In this document: piece by piece, positions 41,699 to 54,289 of the stretch
How the letters are laid out: every line of letters begins with the position of its first letter
Position numbering within the stretch: the stretch's first letter is position 1
NCBI GenBank assembly: GCA_014529385.2
Contig: CM043949.1
Location: forward strand, 109,365,977-109,429,976
Direction of reading: 5' to 3'
DNA length: 64,000 bases
Source of the DNA: Adiantum capillus-veneris
Taxonomy: Eukaryota > Streptophyta > Polypodiopsida > Polypodiales > Pteridaceae
Made by a program: the position numbers and the translations under genes
Notes under the pieces: generated by a model
Seen by the model: only the letters and a program-made list of their open reading frames with translations
Databases searched by the model: none
Told to the model about the DNA's origin: nothing

Positions 41699-43012
41699 AT
41701 GGATGATGAGGAGTTTCTTTCTTCTTTGTCACCCCAACAGAGACAGTGGTACGTGGAGCGTCATCGCTCTGGCACACCATCGCGCATTCCTACTCCATCC
41801 GCATCTCCCTCTGTTTTGGAGCATTCAGCGCGCTCCGAAGCTTCGGTGTCGACAAGAAGATCTTCACACTCGTATAGGCACTGACGCTCTAGTGGTGGTG
41901 GCGGCGGTTGTTGTGGGGATGCCACCGCCGATGCTTCGACACCGCCTCGTGTTCGACGAGGCTCTTTACCCTCCCCTTATTTGCCCGTCCCGAAACCAGC
42001 CACGACATCAGCATCGACACCAGGTTTTGCACGGCTGATTGCCGTTCCTAGGAGCTACATACCACTAGCTACTCCTCCAGAAGTCACTCCAGTGGACACT
42101 CCTCGCTTCGGGGCTCAGACTCCAGTGGAGACACCTGACGTCCGTACCCCTGTTGACACGCCGCTAGAGACCCCTGCCGGGACACCCAGGTTCATGCGTC
42201 AGCGGCGAGAGGGCTTGCCTTACTCCATCGACTTCAGCGACGGCATCATCTTGGATGATGAAGGCAAGAAGGTGATTTCGCGCATGCGCGGTCTTTGCTC
42301 TCACGTGTTTAGACACTACATACTAAACACCTGGAGTGAAGTACCGAATGATTTAAAAGATAGAGTCATCAGCATGCTTCATGACGAGTTTCCCGTTCCA
42401 ACACGGGATGACTGCTTCAATGAAGACGTGATGAAGGTTCGAATGCGCGAATACTGCAAGCACAAGCATTCCGAAGTGCAAAAAGCAATCAAGCATGGGT
42501 GGAATAGACCAGATTGGCTGGCCAAAGAAGATTGGAAGAATGCGAAGAAAGCAGCGGGCGAGAATCCCGACAAGTGGAAGCAACAAAAGGAGGCAGCCAG
42601 AGCGCGAGTAGAGGCAAGGAGCTCGCACCACTTGGGGAGCGGCAGGTGGGCATCATTTGAGGCCGATTTTGTAAGTGTTTTCGCATTGCTCTCTATGTTT
42701 GATAGTTTAGGGTTTATGGGTTTTTAAATTCTAACATAATGGATTCTTTGTATGTTTTGACAGTGGTCGATGACAGGACGTGATCCCACACCATACGAGC
42801 GTGAGTACGCAGACAGGAAGTGCTTAAACGTCCTTATAGACATTTTGAGTTCTCGCGGCGGCATGGTTAGTATTAGGGTTTATTCTTTTCTATTTGTTGT
42901 ATTGTTTTATAAACGTCGCTATATGTTTATACTTACAAAAAACTGTCTTATTGTTTTTTTTTTGCAGAATCTGACAGATACGTCGCTTGGACGCGATGAG
43001 ACGTCTGATTAG
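41699..43012 (+). pseudogene. Second CACTA gene, Transposase_24 (TNPA)-like protein
   Basis: The frame starts MDDEEFLSSLSPQQRQWYVE. It has a Pro/Thr/Ser-rich region with repeats of the type PVDTP/PVETP (about 42070-42190). A helical domain then follows, with FRHYILNTWSEVPNDLKDRV, a RMREYCKHKHSEVQKAI segment, RPDWLAKEDWKNAKKAA, and SSHHLGSGRW, resembling the plant Ptta/En/Spm transposase family. Two GT-AG introns (about 42673-42763 and 42866-42967) lead to short last exons ending SLGRDETSD. One in-frame TGA at about 41882 separates the first 60 codons. In En/Spm the matching protein binds subterminal repeats. Confidence 0.82.
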
Positions 43013-43397
43013 ACGACATCAGTTTAGCCATAGCTAGATAGCATTAGCTTCTTTCTTCATAGCTTATGTATCATGAGACGACTTTTATACTTCTTTTTGA
43101 AAACCATGTATATTTTTAAAATAATGACAATGGTTTGTAACTATTACATTTGCAAATTTTAACAATCAAGTGATTTTGCCTATGATCAATTCATGCTTGT
43201 CAGTTCTGTATCTTTAGTTTGCAAATAATACGTACTATGGATAATGAGTTAATGGTTATATTGTCTTGTGGGTGACTATTTTGGGTCTATATCTACCTTT
43301 GCACTTTTTTTCAAAGGTGAATCAATTAATGAAACATTCAATATGGTTGATGGGTGGCAGGGCATTCAACGCCCTGCCACCAAATTTTTTTCCTCTC
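43013..43397. other. 3' flank of the second CACTA gene
   Basis: AT-rich with no coding features; presumably 3' UTR and spacer up to the subterminal repeats. Confidence 0.5.
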
Positions 43398-43573
43398 GGA
43401 CGTCGCTATGAACGTTGCTATATAAGGCTCTGCAGTGTCGCTATAATCCTCGCTATATAGCGACGCTTATAGCGACGTCACCGTATCGATGCTGGTAGCG
43501 ACGCTCTTAGCAACGCCGGGGGTTATAAAAACCGAGTGTATTTCCGTTGCTAAAAGCGTCACAAGAGCACACA
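43398..43573. promoter_or_regulatory. Right subterminal repeats of the CACTA element
   Basis: Nine or so copies of the GTCGCTAT / TAGCGACGC motif in both orientations, matching those at the left end, including a paired inverted copy around 43450-43470. Confidence 0.85.
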
Positions 43574-43586
43574 ACCTCTTGTAGTG
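43574..43586 (-). repeat. Right terminal inverted repeat of the CACTA element
   Basis: ACCTCTTGTAGTG, the reverse complement of the left end, followed by CAT. Confidence 0.95.
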
Positions 43587-43589
43587 CAT

Positions 43590-46500
43590 GTATGCCAAAG
43601 CTGCTTGAGGAGCTTTCTGTGTGGGGTGTCGTCTCTTGGAGTGGCCAAATTTTGGCTTTGCCCAACATACACAGGGCCACAAAGCTCTGGGTTGTTTTCA
43701 ACAGATGCAAAGTGAGGGCATCTCTCCAGATGAAAATGTAGTGCCTGGAACTACCTTGGTCAGCATGTGTGCCAAATGTACTCTCGTTTAGTAAGCACAA
43801 AAAGTGGTTGAGTAGTTGCCTTCCCAGCATATTGTTTCTCGGGGTGCACTGATTTTTGGATATACCCAACAGGGGCAATGCTTTGGGTTGTTTTTAATGG
43901 GCATCTGTCCAATTGCAATCACCTATGCTTGCAGCTTTGAATGTGTGTGATACGATGCAAGACACCGATATGGCCAAAAGAATTCACAACGATATCAAGG
44001 ACTGTTGGAAAAAACATAGTGCTCGGCACTAAGTGTAGTGCACTTCAGAAAGCACAAAAACTACTTGAGGGTTTCCTGTCCAGAATGTCAACTCTATGAT
44101 TTCATTGATCACGGGATATGCTGAACAAGGACAGGGCAAGGAAGCTCTTGGCTATTTTTAGCGGATGCAAAGCAAGGACACCTCTCCAGATGAAGCTACC
44201 TACACTTTTATCTTGAAGGCATGTGGCACTATGCAAGACACTAGTGTGTGCAAAATAATTCAAAATAATATTGTTAATCACATTCTATTGAGAAAAAACA
44301 TCATGCTTGGCAATGCCTTAGTTGGCATGTATGCCAAAGATGCTTGAGGAGTTCCCTATGCGAGATGCCATCTCTTGGAGTGCACTAATTTCTCTCTATG
44401 CCCAATATGAGTACGGCCACAAAGATCTGGCTATTTTCAATGGATGCGAGGTGAGACTAGATGAAAATGTGGTGCTTGGCATTGCCTTGGCTGACATGTA
44501 TGCCAAACGTAGTCTACTTTAGAAAGCACAAAAAGTGCTTCAGGAGCTACATGCCCATGATGTTGTCTCTTGGAGTGCATCAATTTTCAGATATTCTTAA
44601 TAAGGGGGGGCAAGGCTTTGGGATATTTTTAGCACATGCAAATTGAGGGCATCTCTCCAATTGCATTCACCTATGCTTGCATCTTTGAAGGTGTGTGGTA
44701 CTATGCAAGACATGATATGGGCAAAAGAATTCACAATGATATTAATAGTCACAGAATTTTGGAAAAAAACCTAGTTCTTGGCACTACCTTGGTCAACATA
44801 TATGCCAAGTGTGGTGCACTTTAGAAAACTCAAAAATTTCTCGAGGAGCTTCTTGTCCAAAATGTTGACTCTATTAATGCACGTATTGTGGGATATGCTG
44901 AACAAGGGTAGGGCGAGGAAACTCTCTGCTATTTTGAGCGGATGCAAAGTGAGGACATCTCTCCAAATGAAGCCACCTATGCTTTAATATTGAAGGCATG
45001 TGGCACTATGCAAGACGCTAATATGTGAAAAAGAACTCACACTGATATTGTTAATCAAGGGATGTTGTGAGAAAAAGAATCATGCTTGGCAATCCCTTGG
45101 TTGACATGTATGCCAAAGATACTTGAAGAGATTTTTGTGTGGGATTTTGTCTCTTGTAGTGCACTGATTTCTAGCTATGCCCAACAAGGGCAGGCCCAGA
45201 AAGATTTAGGCTATTTTTAACGGATGCAAAGTGAGAACGTCTCTCCAAATGAGAACGTGGTGCTTGGAACTGCCTTGATCGGTATGTATGCAAAAACGTA
45301 AGCTACTTTAGAAAGCACAAAAAATGTTTGAGGAGCTGCTTGTTTGCGATGTCATCTCTTGGAGTGCAACGATGTTTGGATATGCCCAACAAGGGTAGGG
45401 GTTTTGGCTGTTTCTGAATGGATCACATCTCTCCAATTGCAATCACCTATCCTTGTATCTTTGAGGGTGTGTGGTACTATGCAAGACACTAAAATGGGAA
45501 AAAGAATTCACAATGATATTAATAGTCAAGGGCTATTGAGAAAAATGTAGTGCTTGACACTACCTTGGTCAACATATATGCCAAGTGTGACGCACTTTAG
45601 AAATAACAAAGTGCTAGAGGAGCTTCTTGTCTAGAATGTCGACTCTATGAATGCATTAAATGCGGGATATGCTGAACAGGGGTAGGGCAAGGAATCTCTC
45701 AACTATTTTCAGTGGATGCAAGATGCTGATATGTGAAAAAGAATTCACAAATAGGGGGTTGTTGAGAAACTCTTGAGAAAAAACATCATGCTTGGCAATG
45801 CCTTGGTCGACATGTATGCTAAAGATGATTGAGGAGCTGCCTGTGCAGGATGTCATCCTTGAAGTGAACTGATTTTTGACTATGCCAATAGGAGAAGGGC
45901 CACAAAGCTCTAGGCTATTTTCATCGCATCCGAACTAAGGGCATCTCTCCATATGAAAATGTGGTGCTCGGCACTGTCTTGGTCACCATGTATGCCAGAT
46001 GTGGTCTACTTTAAAAAGCACAAAAAGTGCTTGAGGTGATGTCTATTTGTGATGTTGTCTCTTGGAGTGCACTGATTACCAGATATGCCCAACGAGGGAA
46101 GGGCTAGGAAGCTTTGGGCTATTTGTACTAGATGAAAACCAAGGGCATCTCTCCAATTGCAATCACCTATGCTTGCATATTGAAGGTGTGTGACACTACG
46201 CAAGACACTGGTATGGGCAAAGGAATTTATAACAATATTAATAGTTAGGGGTTGTTGGAAAAAAAACATAGTGCTTGGCATTGCCTTGGTTGACATGTAT
46301 GCCAAGTGTGGTGCACTTCAAAGAGTTGGACAAGTGCTTGAGGAGCTTACCGTATGGAATGTCGACTTTTGGAATACGCTCATTGCAGGATATGCTGACG
46401 CGGACATGGAGAGGAAGATTTGGGCTATTTTCAACGGACGCAAATCTAGGACATCTCTCCATTGTGGGATATGGCAAACACGGGTAGAGAGAAGAAGCTT

Positions 46501-47625
46501 TGGGATATTTTCAATGGACGCAAAGCTAGGACATCTCTCTAGTTGAAGACACCTACACTTTCATCTTGAAGGCATATGGCACTATGCAAGACACTGATAT
46601 GTGCAAAAGAATTCACAATGATACTATTCATTAGGGGTTATTGAGAAACAACATCATGCTTGGCAATGGCTTGGTTGACATGTATGCCAAAAAGGCTTGA
46701 GAAGATACCTGTGCAGGATGTCATCTCTTGGAGTATGATTTTTGGCTATGCTTAATAGGGGTAGGACCACAAAGCTTTGGGTTGTTTCAGATGCAAAGTG
46801 AGGGCATCTCTCCATATGAAAACATGGTGCTTTGCACTGCCTTGGTCGACATATATGCCAAATGTGGTCTACTTCAAAAAGCACAAAAAGTGCTTGAGGA
46901 GCTACCTGTCTGGGATGTCGTCTGTTGGAGTGCATTGATTTTTGGATATGCCCAATAGGGGCAAGGCTAGGAAGCCTTGGCTATTCTTAGCAGATGTAAA
47001 TTGAGGGAATCTCTCCAATTTCAATCACCTATGCTTGCATCTTGAAGTCATGTGGCACTATGGAAGACACTGATATGGGAAAAAGAATTCACAACGATAT
47101 TAGTAGTCAAGGGTTGTTGAGAAAAAAATGTAGTGCTTGGCACTGCCTTGGTCGAAATATATACCAAGTGTGGTGCACTTCAAAAGCACGAAAAGTGCTT
47201 GAGGAGCTTCCATACTTGAATATCGACTCTTGGAATGCATTGGTTGTGGGCTATGCCAAATAGGGGCATGGCAAGGAAGATTTGGGCTATTTTCAACGCA
47301 TGCAAAGAGTGGACATCTCTCCAATTGAAGTTTCCTATACTTTTGTTTGAAGGCATGTGACACTACGCAAGACGTTGATATGTGAAAGAGGTTTCACAAT
47401 GATATTGTTAATCTGGGGCTATTGAGAAAAATCATCATGCTTGGCAATGCCTTGGTCCACATGTATGCCAAAGATTCTTGAGGAGAGACCTGTGCATATG
47501 TTGTTGCTTGGAGTGTACCGATTTTTGGCTATGCCCGATAGGGGCAAGGACACAAAGCTCTGGGCTGTTTTTAGAGGATGTGAAGTGAGGACGTCTCTTT
47601 AGATGAAATCACCTATGATTTTGTT
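43590..47625 (+). pseudogene. Decayed PPR array, right half, with a ~790-bp higher-order repeat
   Basis: The array resumes right after the CACTA target duplication with GTATGCCAAAG, the middle of a PPR unit. LVDMYAK motifs occur at about 43765, 44330, 44500, 44800, 45105, 45285, 45575, 45815, 45985, 46300, 46675, 46855, 47150 and 47460. Spacings follow a cycle of roughly 175-180, 300 and 310 bases, so three variant PPR units are repeated as a block. The short unit lacks the stretch from ISPD to VVLG. All units contain stops or frame changes. The array ends near 47625, where a LINE 3' end begins. Confidence 0.88.
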
Positions 47626-47933
47626 CTGGAGTCTATGCTTACCTGAGGCATTGTTGCGGTTTTTCTCTCTCGGTGTTATGTTCCTTAGGCACTGGCTTGG
47701 TGGCCAAGGAGTGTGCTGTGACCGGGCTATCTCCTTGGTGGCAACCCCAAGTTTGACTTAGTTCCCTTTTGTAGGTTTCGGTCACAAGGTGGCACCCTTT
47801 ATCAGCTTATGTATTTGGTGGATGATTAGGTTGGCAGCAAAAGCCATGGCTCGAGAAGAGCATGGCTTACTTTCTAGGTTTTTTGGTTTTTAATACATTT
47901 ATTATTCACAATATGTGAGTTTGAAAAAAAAAA
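47626..47933 (+). mobile_element. LINE-A family 3' end, 5'-truncated second copy
   Basis: The segment ends in TATTATTCACAATATGTGAGTTTG followed by ten A (47924-47933). LINE-A (16408) ends in TATTTATTACATCTACTCACAATTGTGAG, then TTTGG and poly(A). The shared imperfect palindrome next to the tail shows the same family, here on the plus strand. Only 3' UTR is present. A clear target duplication was not identified. Confidence 0.6.
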
Positions 47934-49440
47934 TATAAGGGGGGTGAGATTTTTGGAGTAGGTCTAAATGAGTGCCTACAATCATATGTCATTTTTGTTG
48001 TGTTTTGATATTAATTGTATTGTCCATTACATACACATAAGCACATATGCCTTATATGTAAAAAGGTGTAAGACCCACACTGATATTTAAAAACAAAACA
48101 AAATAAAATTTAAAATAAATAAAATAAAATAAATGGACCCATTGACAAATTGAAACAAATGAATACTTTATGCATAGGAAATACATGTTTTCCTAGTCCA
48201 ATTGTGTTGATAGTAGCATATTAAGGCCCAATGTATAATCCATGACATCTTCCGGTCCTACTCTTGAAGGGCCTAAATATTTTGCAACCATGGTGGGAGT
48301 TCTTTTAGGTAAGTGGAGATAATGAAAACAGGCTCAGGCTCAGGCTCAGAGTATGCCTCTTTTTTCTTTTCTATTTCCTCTTTTACCTTCTCCTATTCAT
48401 GGTCTTTTCTATCTTTTTTATTCTCTTTCTTGCTCACAAGAAGTGAGGAAGAGGATCCTAAATCTTTACCCATATCTCATTGTAAGGGTGAAAATTGGGT
48501 TGAGTTATTCATAGCATTGAAGAGTTCACACCTATAGCTCTCACTTGTCATGGAGCTTGGAAAAGGCCAATCTCCACTTTTGAAACCAAGATTATCTATT
48601 TTTGATAGAAAACCCCATTCCCCATTATCTTTTGGAGGAGAATAAGAATGATCATAAAAAACACCATTTTCAGCAAGAGATCCCTTGGTTCTTCCTTTGT
48701 AAATCTCTTCACCAATAGACCCATGAAAGACATCTAAGATATCAATGACACACTCCACATGTTTCCACTCCTCTATTATAAGTCTGTGCAAGCAATAGTC
48801 ATACTCAATAACAATTAACAATTGTCTGTGCTAGAATTTCAATATCATTCTTTGCATTGGAAGTTTGGTCTATGCATAGGAAGATTGCAGTTCTTTGGAT
48901 CCACACACATCTTTGTGCATGTACACATGCTGCACCAGACTTTCCTTAATGCTCTTTTTGCTTGTCCCTTGTCTAAAATCTTTCACTCTTCCCTTCCAGC
49001 AAGACAAGAACAGATTCTTGGAGGATGGTTTCTTCCTTCTACTCTATTGCATAAGAATCTAGCTACCTTTGGTTATAGTGACTGGAATCCATTGATTTCC
49101 TTTATCAAAGATATTGCATGTGATTATTGAATCAATGGAGTTGCTTGGTATTTTGGATCGGGAAGCCATAGGATGTGCAAAAGCAGGTGCAAAGGGAGGT
49201 CTAGAGTCCGGAAGGAAAACCTAAGTTTTGAATGTTAGTTCCATGTGTTGTTTTTAAAAAAAGGACATTCTATGATGGAGAAATAAGAGGTAACTAGAAA
49301 GGTCAAAAAAAGATAAAAGAAAAGGTAAAAAAGATGGATTTCTTGTACAAATAGCACTTCCACGAATGGAACGTGATATTTACTCAAAGTTTTTTTCAAT
49401 TTTCTGAATAAAAAACTATTTTTCAAATGCAATAATGCTA
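47934..49440. other. Interval without a recognised gene
   Basis: Contains an A/T-rich AAATA repeat (48090-48135) and a short GGCTCA hexamer repeat (48331-48350). The 114-residue minus-strand frame at 48477-48821 (EEWKHVECVIDILDVFHGS) and the 102-residue plus-strand frame at 48822-49130 show no family I recognise. They could be decayed host coding sequence. Confidence 0.4.
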
Positions 49441-49469
49441 AATATTCCATAACGGAAGATTTCTTCCCA

Positions 49470-50430
49470 TTGGTTGAGAGCACTCTCTCTCTAGATGCTA
49501 CAAGGCACAAAATTGACCTTAAACTTCCCCTAATGGTTTCTTTGCCACCTCTTGAAGCACCTTCTAAGCATGTTTGCGAAGGCTCTATTTTGGGTAAGAT
49601 GCATCGTTCAAGGTTTCCAAAGGATAGTTCAGTAAGGGCAACATGCAGATTGCAACTTGTACATAGTGATGTTTGTGGGCCTATGCAAACTCCATCCTTA
49701 GGCAATTACCTATACTTCATGACTTTCATTGATGATTACTCCAGGCATACATGTGTATATCCGCTTAAAGATAAGTCCGAAGTGTTCATGTGCTTCATTG
49801 ACAAGCAATTTTTTTCTATGGATGGAAATGTCTCTAAATGTACTATGGGCACCCTCCGCTCTGATCGAGGGGGGGAGTATATGTCTCATGAGTTTAATGC
49901 ATTTCTGGCTAATTGTGGGATAAAACACCAATGTACAATGCCATATACACCTCAAAAAAATGGTGTTACTACTGGAAAAAAATAGGTTGCTTATGGAGAT
50001 GGTAGGATGTATAGTAGAGTCAAGCTTTTCCATATTCGTTTTGACTCGAGGCTATCATGTGTGCTACTTATGTACTTAACAGGTGTCCTAAAAAAGCTTT
50101 GCAATCTATGACTCCTCATGAAGCATGACATGAAAAGAACCCATTTATTGATCACATGCACATTTTTGTTTAAGTTATGCTTTGGTGCCACAAACGCGCA
50201 ATGCAGGAAATTGGATGATAAAGTAGTTAGATGCTTTTTTTTTTATAGTACTGAAATCAAAGGTTATAGAATATATTATTCACAAACTAAATGTATCTTA
50301 GTTTCACGAGATGTTGTGTTTGTGGGGGTTTTTGTTTAGCCTTTGTTATCATGTACCAGAGACAATAATGTAGACATTTATGAAAGTTTGTTGCCTTTTT
50401 TTTATGGTGGAAACTTGAATGTGAATTCCA
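49470..50430 (+). pseudogene. Copia-2 integrase region
   Basis: HHCC-finger end, D and D catalytic blocks and the TPQKNG block are visible, then the Y...EIKGYRIYY C-terminal segment near 50250. It is a different lineage from copia-1, which reads VHSDIWGPC in the same place. Confidence 0.88.
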
Positions 50431-50435
50431 ATGAG

Positions 50436-50444
50436 GCAAATGTA
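50436..50444. repeat. 9-bp target duplication of the MITE (left copy)
   Basis: GCAAATGTA, repeated at 50721-50729. Confidence 0.8.
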
Positions 50445-50720
50445 CTCGCGGGGGGGGGGGGGGGGGGGGGGGGGGGGTGTGTCACTATATATAGATTTTG
50501 TGTATCATGTGCATTCGTGGACTATTTTTAAAACTCCTTATCTTGAATTTTTGACAAATAAAAAACACCCCTTTTATATTAAATCTATTTTTTTTCCCAA
50601 TCCCATTTTACTATACCCTTTGTATGTGAAAATGTGAGAGAAAATGAAATTTAATAATCCCTTCAGCTACACTCACGTGATAGTCACATAATTTTTAAGT
50701 GACCCCCCCTCCCCCCCAAA
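50445..50720. mobile_element. 276-bp MITE with G-rich terminal inverted repeats
   Basis: It starts CTCGC followed by 28 G and TGTGTCAC. It ends GTGACCCCCCCTCCCCCCCAAA, so the termini are G-rich inverted repeats ending at GTCAC. Nine-base duplications (GCAAATGTA) flank it. Nine bases is the size made by Mutator-like transposases. The inside is AT-rich with no coding capacity. It is inserted in copia-2. Confidence 0.72.
50450..50477. repeat. Poly(G) run of 28
   Basis: Uninterrupted G run at the left terminus of the MITE. It is a likely G-quadruplex former, and its exact length may be affected by sequencing. Confidence 0.9.
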
Positions 50721-50862
50721 GCAAATGTATAGCCTATGGAGGTTTCAAAACATGATATAGATCAGCTTATTATTGATGCAAATATACATGATGTACTTGA
50801 TGTGGAAAGGATTGGAAATGAGCAGGCTAGAGGTATACCAAAATGGTTGGTGCATACTTTGT

Positions 50863-50867
50863 GTGTG
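50863..50867. repeat. GTGTG target duplication of the gag-only element (left copy)
   Basis: Matches 56307-56311. The sequence is simple, so the match alone is modest evidence, but it fits the LTR edges exactly. Confidence 0.75.
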
Positions 50868-52203
50868 TGAGGTCCCCAACCCCGAGAAGATTTGGGCAAC
50901 TTGATAGATGGCCCTCCTTTATTCTCCTTTTCCATTGACAACACCCTACTCCGTTTCCACAAAGTAGAGATACGAGCAACAGAAGAGAGGAAGTCCTCTA
51001 TCCATCATTTACGTGGTTATAAGGGTCATACGCCACAAGCCAGGTCGATAAATCTAGGATTCTAATGAAGCTATTTCCTAACATAAAGATTAAATCTCAT
51101 TGACATATTTAGAATTCATAAACAATGCCTTGTTTCCCACGTTTAAGAGGCAAGGCCGCCATCCATAAACCACAAATATGATATGAGACTTAGTCTAAAC
51201 TAAATAGTCATCTTGTGTCACGTAGATTTGGGTCACCTCGACTCTTGGCACAATGAGTCTCTATTTTCACTTATCTTAATAAGAGGGAGTAGAGAGTTTC
51301 TCAACTAATCGAGACCACCCATCCTTGACTGGCAAGCCAGTCCCCACTTTCCACCCCACACTCACACTTTTTACCACACTGTTTTATATATACAAACAAT
51401 GTTTCTTAATTAATTCCAAACACAGGTTCTTTTATACATCCCTTCAAACAATACCAAAACAATTCAAACAAGGCCTAATGAAGACAACCCTATTTCTCAT
51501 GAGTTTGCCACTACCCGCGGACTTCCTCTGTCTAACCAATAGAGCCTTTGCAAAGGATTTATTTGATAATCATGAATTGTGCAACCTTCCCATCTCGCTA
51601 ACCGCGAGGCATCTTGCTAACCGTCAGGCATCCCGCTAACCGCGAGAACAAAAGAGAGCCGATAACCTCAGCTTAATCTCCGCTAATCGCGGGATCATCT
51701 CGCTACCTGCGAGGAACAAAAGATATTCTTTCAACAATCCTTCTCTTTAAATGATTCTTCAAACATAATCAATCAATTCTTCATATTAATCAGAATCCAC
51801 TTATCAAACAATAACAATTTATTAAGTAATAACAATTCAACAAATAGTGACAATTTATTAAATAGTCCTTTTACTAATCTATAAAAACATATGCTTGTTT
51901 CTTGTGATAGAATCACGTGTTTTGGACGGTTTAAGGGGTTCCCTATGCTTAGCTTCCCAAGTCAAACATGAATAGAAATGCAGAATTATAAATTTGTCTT
52001 AACGGATTTGGAGTGTGTGCGCCTAACTCCTGTGCTGGAGGTTGGACGGCTTCGACTTCTTCTTCGGTTGATGCTTCTGCATGAGATATGTTCAGAGTAG
52101 ACACCTTTCTTCCCACCTTCCTTGGTGGTGCAATGGCATGGGCGTCCTTAGAACTTCACGCTTCGGAGCCATAGCTTCAGAATAGAGAAAAGAAAAGCGC
52201 GTT

Positions 52204-52257
<54 letters not shown>

Positions 52258-52844
52258 ACAAACTGGGAGACGGCACGTCGACGATTGGAGATGGAGATGG
52301 CTTGAAGGTGAGAGGTTTAAAGAGAGAGCCTCCCTCCGGCGTGTCGTTGCAAGAGAGCTTTCGCTTCCATAGATGTGTGTTCAAAGTGAGAGGAGAAGGG
52401 TCCTTTATATAGGCCCTAGGGGGGTGCTAAGAATATTGAGAGGGTTTCAAGAATAGGAGAAGGAAAAGCTCGCGTGTCGTCGTGCTTCCAATTTTTTATT
52501 TTTTTTTAGACGTTCGCGAATCTTATGCGCGATTTTTAAAAAGCTCTATATTTACAAGTTCCCATTCTATCTTGAGAGAGAGAAAGAAAGGAGTATCCTA
52601 ATTTTGACTCACCTCTCTTTATTTTTAAAAAATATTATCTCTAAGTTTTTTCTTCATACATAGATTAGGTTCCCACATAAACCTATTGTTCCACATAAAG
52701 AAAGATCATAAATAAATAGATTCTGAACCCGATTTTTAATCTGATTGCTCTAATAAACTCATGATGACTCACAAAATTGAGAATCTCAATCACTTTGCAA
52801 AATAATTGAAATGACTTATATGGATAAATGTTGGGTACATTACA
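50868..52844 (-). repeat. 3' LTR of the gag-only element
   Basis: Plus-strand ends are TGAGGTCCCC and TACATTACA. It includes a GA microsatellite (52206-52254), short GCTAACCGCGAG-type repeats (about 51595-51715) and a TATA box (minus-strand CCTATATAAAGG near 52415). Confidence 0.92.
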
Positions 52845-52949
52845 ATCTCCCACACTTAGGGATTCGAGATGTCCTCATTTCGAGAAAAAGTGAGAATACT
52901 CCTACCCTAATTACTAGCGATCATCATTATGTCAAAAAGGGTGATGTCT

Positions 52950-53561
52950 TTAGTTTTCTTCACTTGCTACTGCTACTCCATTAGTCAGTCGTTGACAAGC
53001 GTTCCGATAATGTCCCAACTCTCCACATTCAAAGCATCGAACATTCAAGCGTCGGGAATCTTGCGCAGTAGCGGCATAAACCCTTTGTGGTTGTCTATCG
53101 TTGAATCTTTGATTCTGTTCGATTCTTCTTGTAATTCCTTGTTCCTTCATCAAAGGTTTAGCTCATAGTATAGCATCTTGTACAGTGGTAGGCTTCAAGG
53201 CTTCCAATCGCGAGCTAATTGGTTCTCTTAAGCCTTGGCAAAAGTGAGCTACCTGCTGCTCTATGGTCATTGATGGTGTGTAACGTCTTACTCTTACAAA
53301 CTTTGAGTAGTACTCTTCCAAGGATAAACTGTATTGTTTCAAGCTAAAGAACTCATTCATCTTTATCGCTTCATGGGCAGGAGGTAAGTATCTTTCCTTC
53401 ATTGCTTGTTTGATTTCCCACCAACTCTGAGAGTTCTCCAACACTCCCATGTCACGACAATGTTGTTTCCACCATAATTTTGCTTCACCAGAGAGGCGAA
53501 ACATCCCTAGCATCGCTTGATTTGCAGGTGTGGTCCTTGCAGCAGAGAAGTAATCATCCAT
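52950..53561 (-). pseudogene. Gag region of the TR-GAG element (Retrotrans_gag and zinc knuckle)
   Basis: It has the Retrotrans_gag core (MFRLSGEAKLWWKQHC, MKERYLPPAHEAIKMNEFFS, LEEYYSKFVRVRRYTP, QVAHFCQGLREPI) followed by a CCHC knuckle CFECGELGHYRNAC. In autonomous relatives this protein forms the particle. It continues upstream on the minus strand towards about 53737. Confidence 0.9.
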
Positions 53562-54273
53562 AGCTTCAATTCATACTTCTGCATCTTTCTCAATATCATC
53601 ACCCTCTCCTTTAAAAGAAGGTGGTTGCATTTGTTTCAACAATAACTTCTTTTTCTGAATCTTCGTATAGATAGCATTGTTCTGAGGGTTTTCCAACGTA
53701 GAAGTGATTTGAGGATTCCCCTGAGTGTACATCACTGTTTATAATTACTCAAATCAATAGGGTACTTTCCAAACTTAGACTTATCCAGTCCACTAAAATC
53801 TCAATCGTATGACTTACTCGATTTCTACTAATCCGATTCATTAAAACTCAATCAAATGACCTAACCAATCTTGACTTAACCAGTCCATAAAAACTTAGTC
53901 ACATGACTTAACCAGTCATGATTATCTCAAGCACATGACCTAACCAATCTTCACTTAACCGATCCATCAAACTTAGTCACATGACTTAACCAGTCATGGC
54001 TCATTCAATCCTTCAAAAAATTCACTTTCATGACTTAACCAATCAAACAATTTCTTTGTAGAAAAACAACTCAATCTTCTATTCATAAAATCATCAAAAT
54101 GTCATATAGGGGTCTACAAAAGATCTCTCACTGAAAAAATAATAGAGGTTTCAACCATAACCAACGGTACACGTCAATCGACATAGCGTAATATCTCTAA
54201 GAGTCGGATATTGGGTATAGTAACCATACACAAGAGGAAGCTTGAAGTAGCCAACTAAATCTTTTTAACCTAA

Positions 54274-54285
54274 GCTTTGATACCA
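54274..54285 (-). other. Primer binding site of the gag-only element
   Basis: The minus strand reads TGGTATCAAAGC four bases inside the right LTR, a tRNA-iMet type site. It sets the orientation. Confidence 0.88.
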
Positions 54286-54289
54286 ATTG

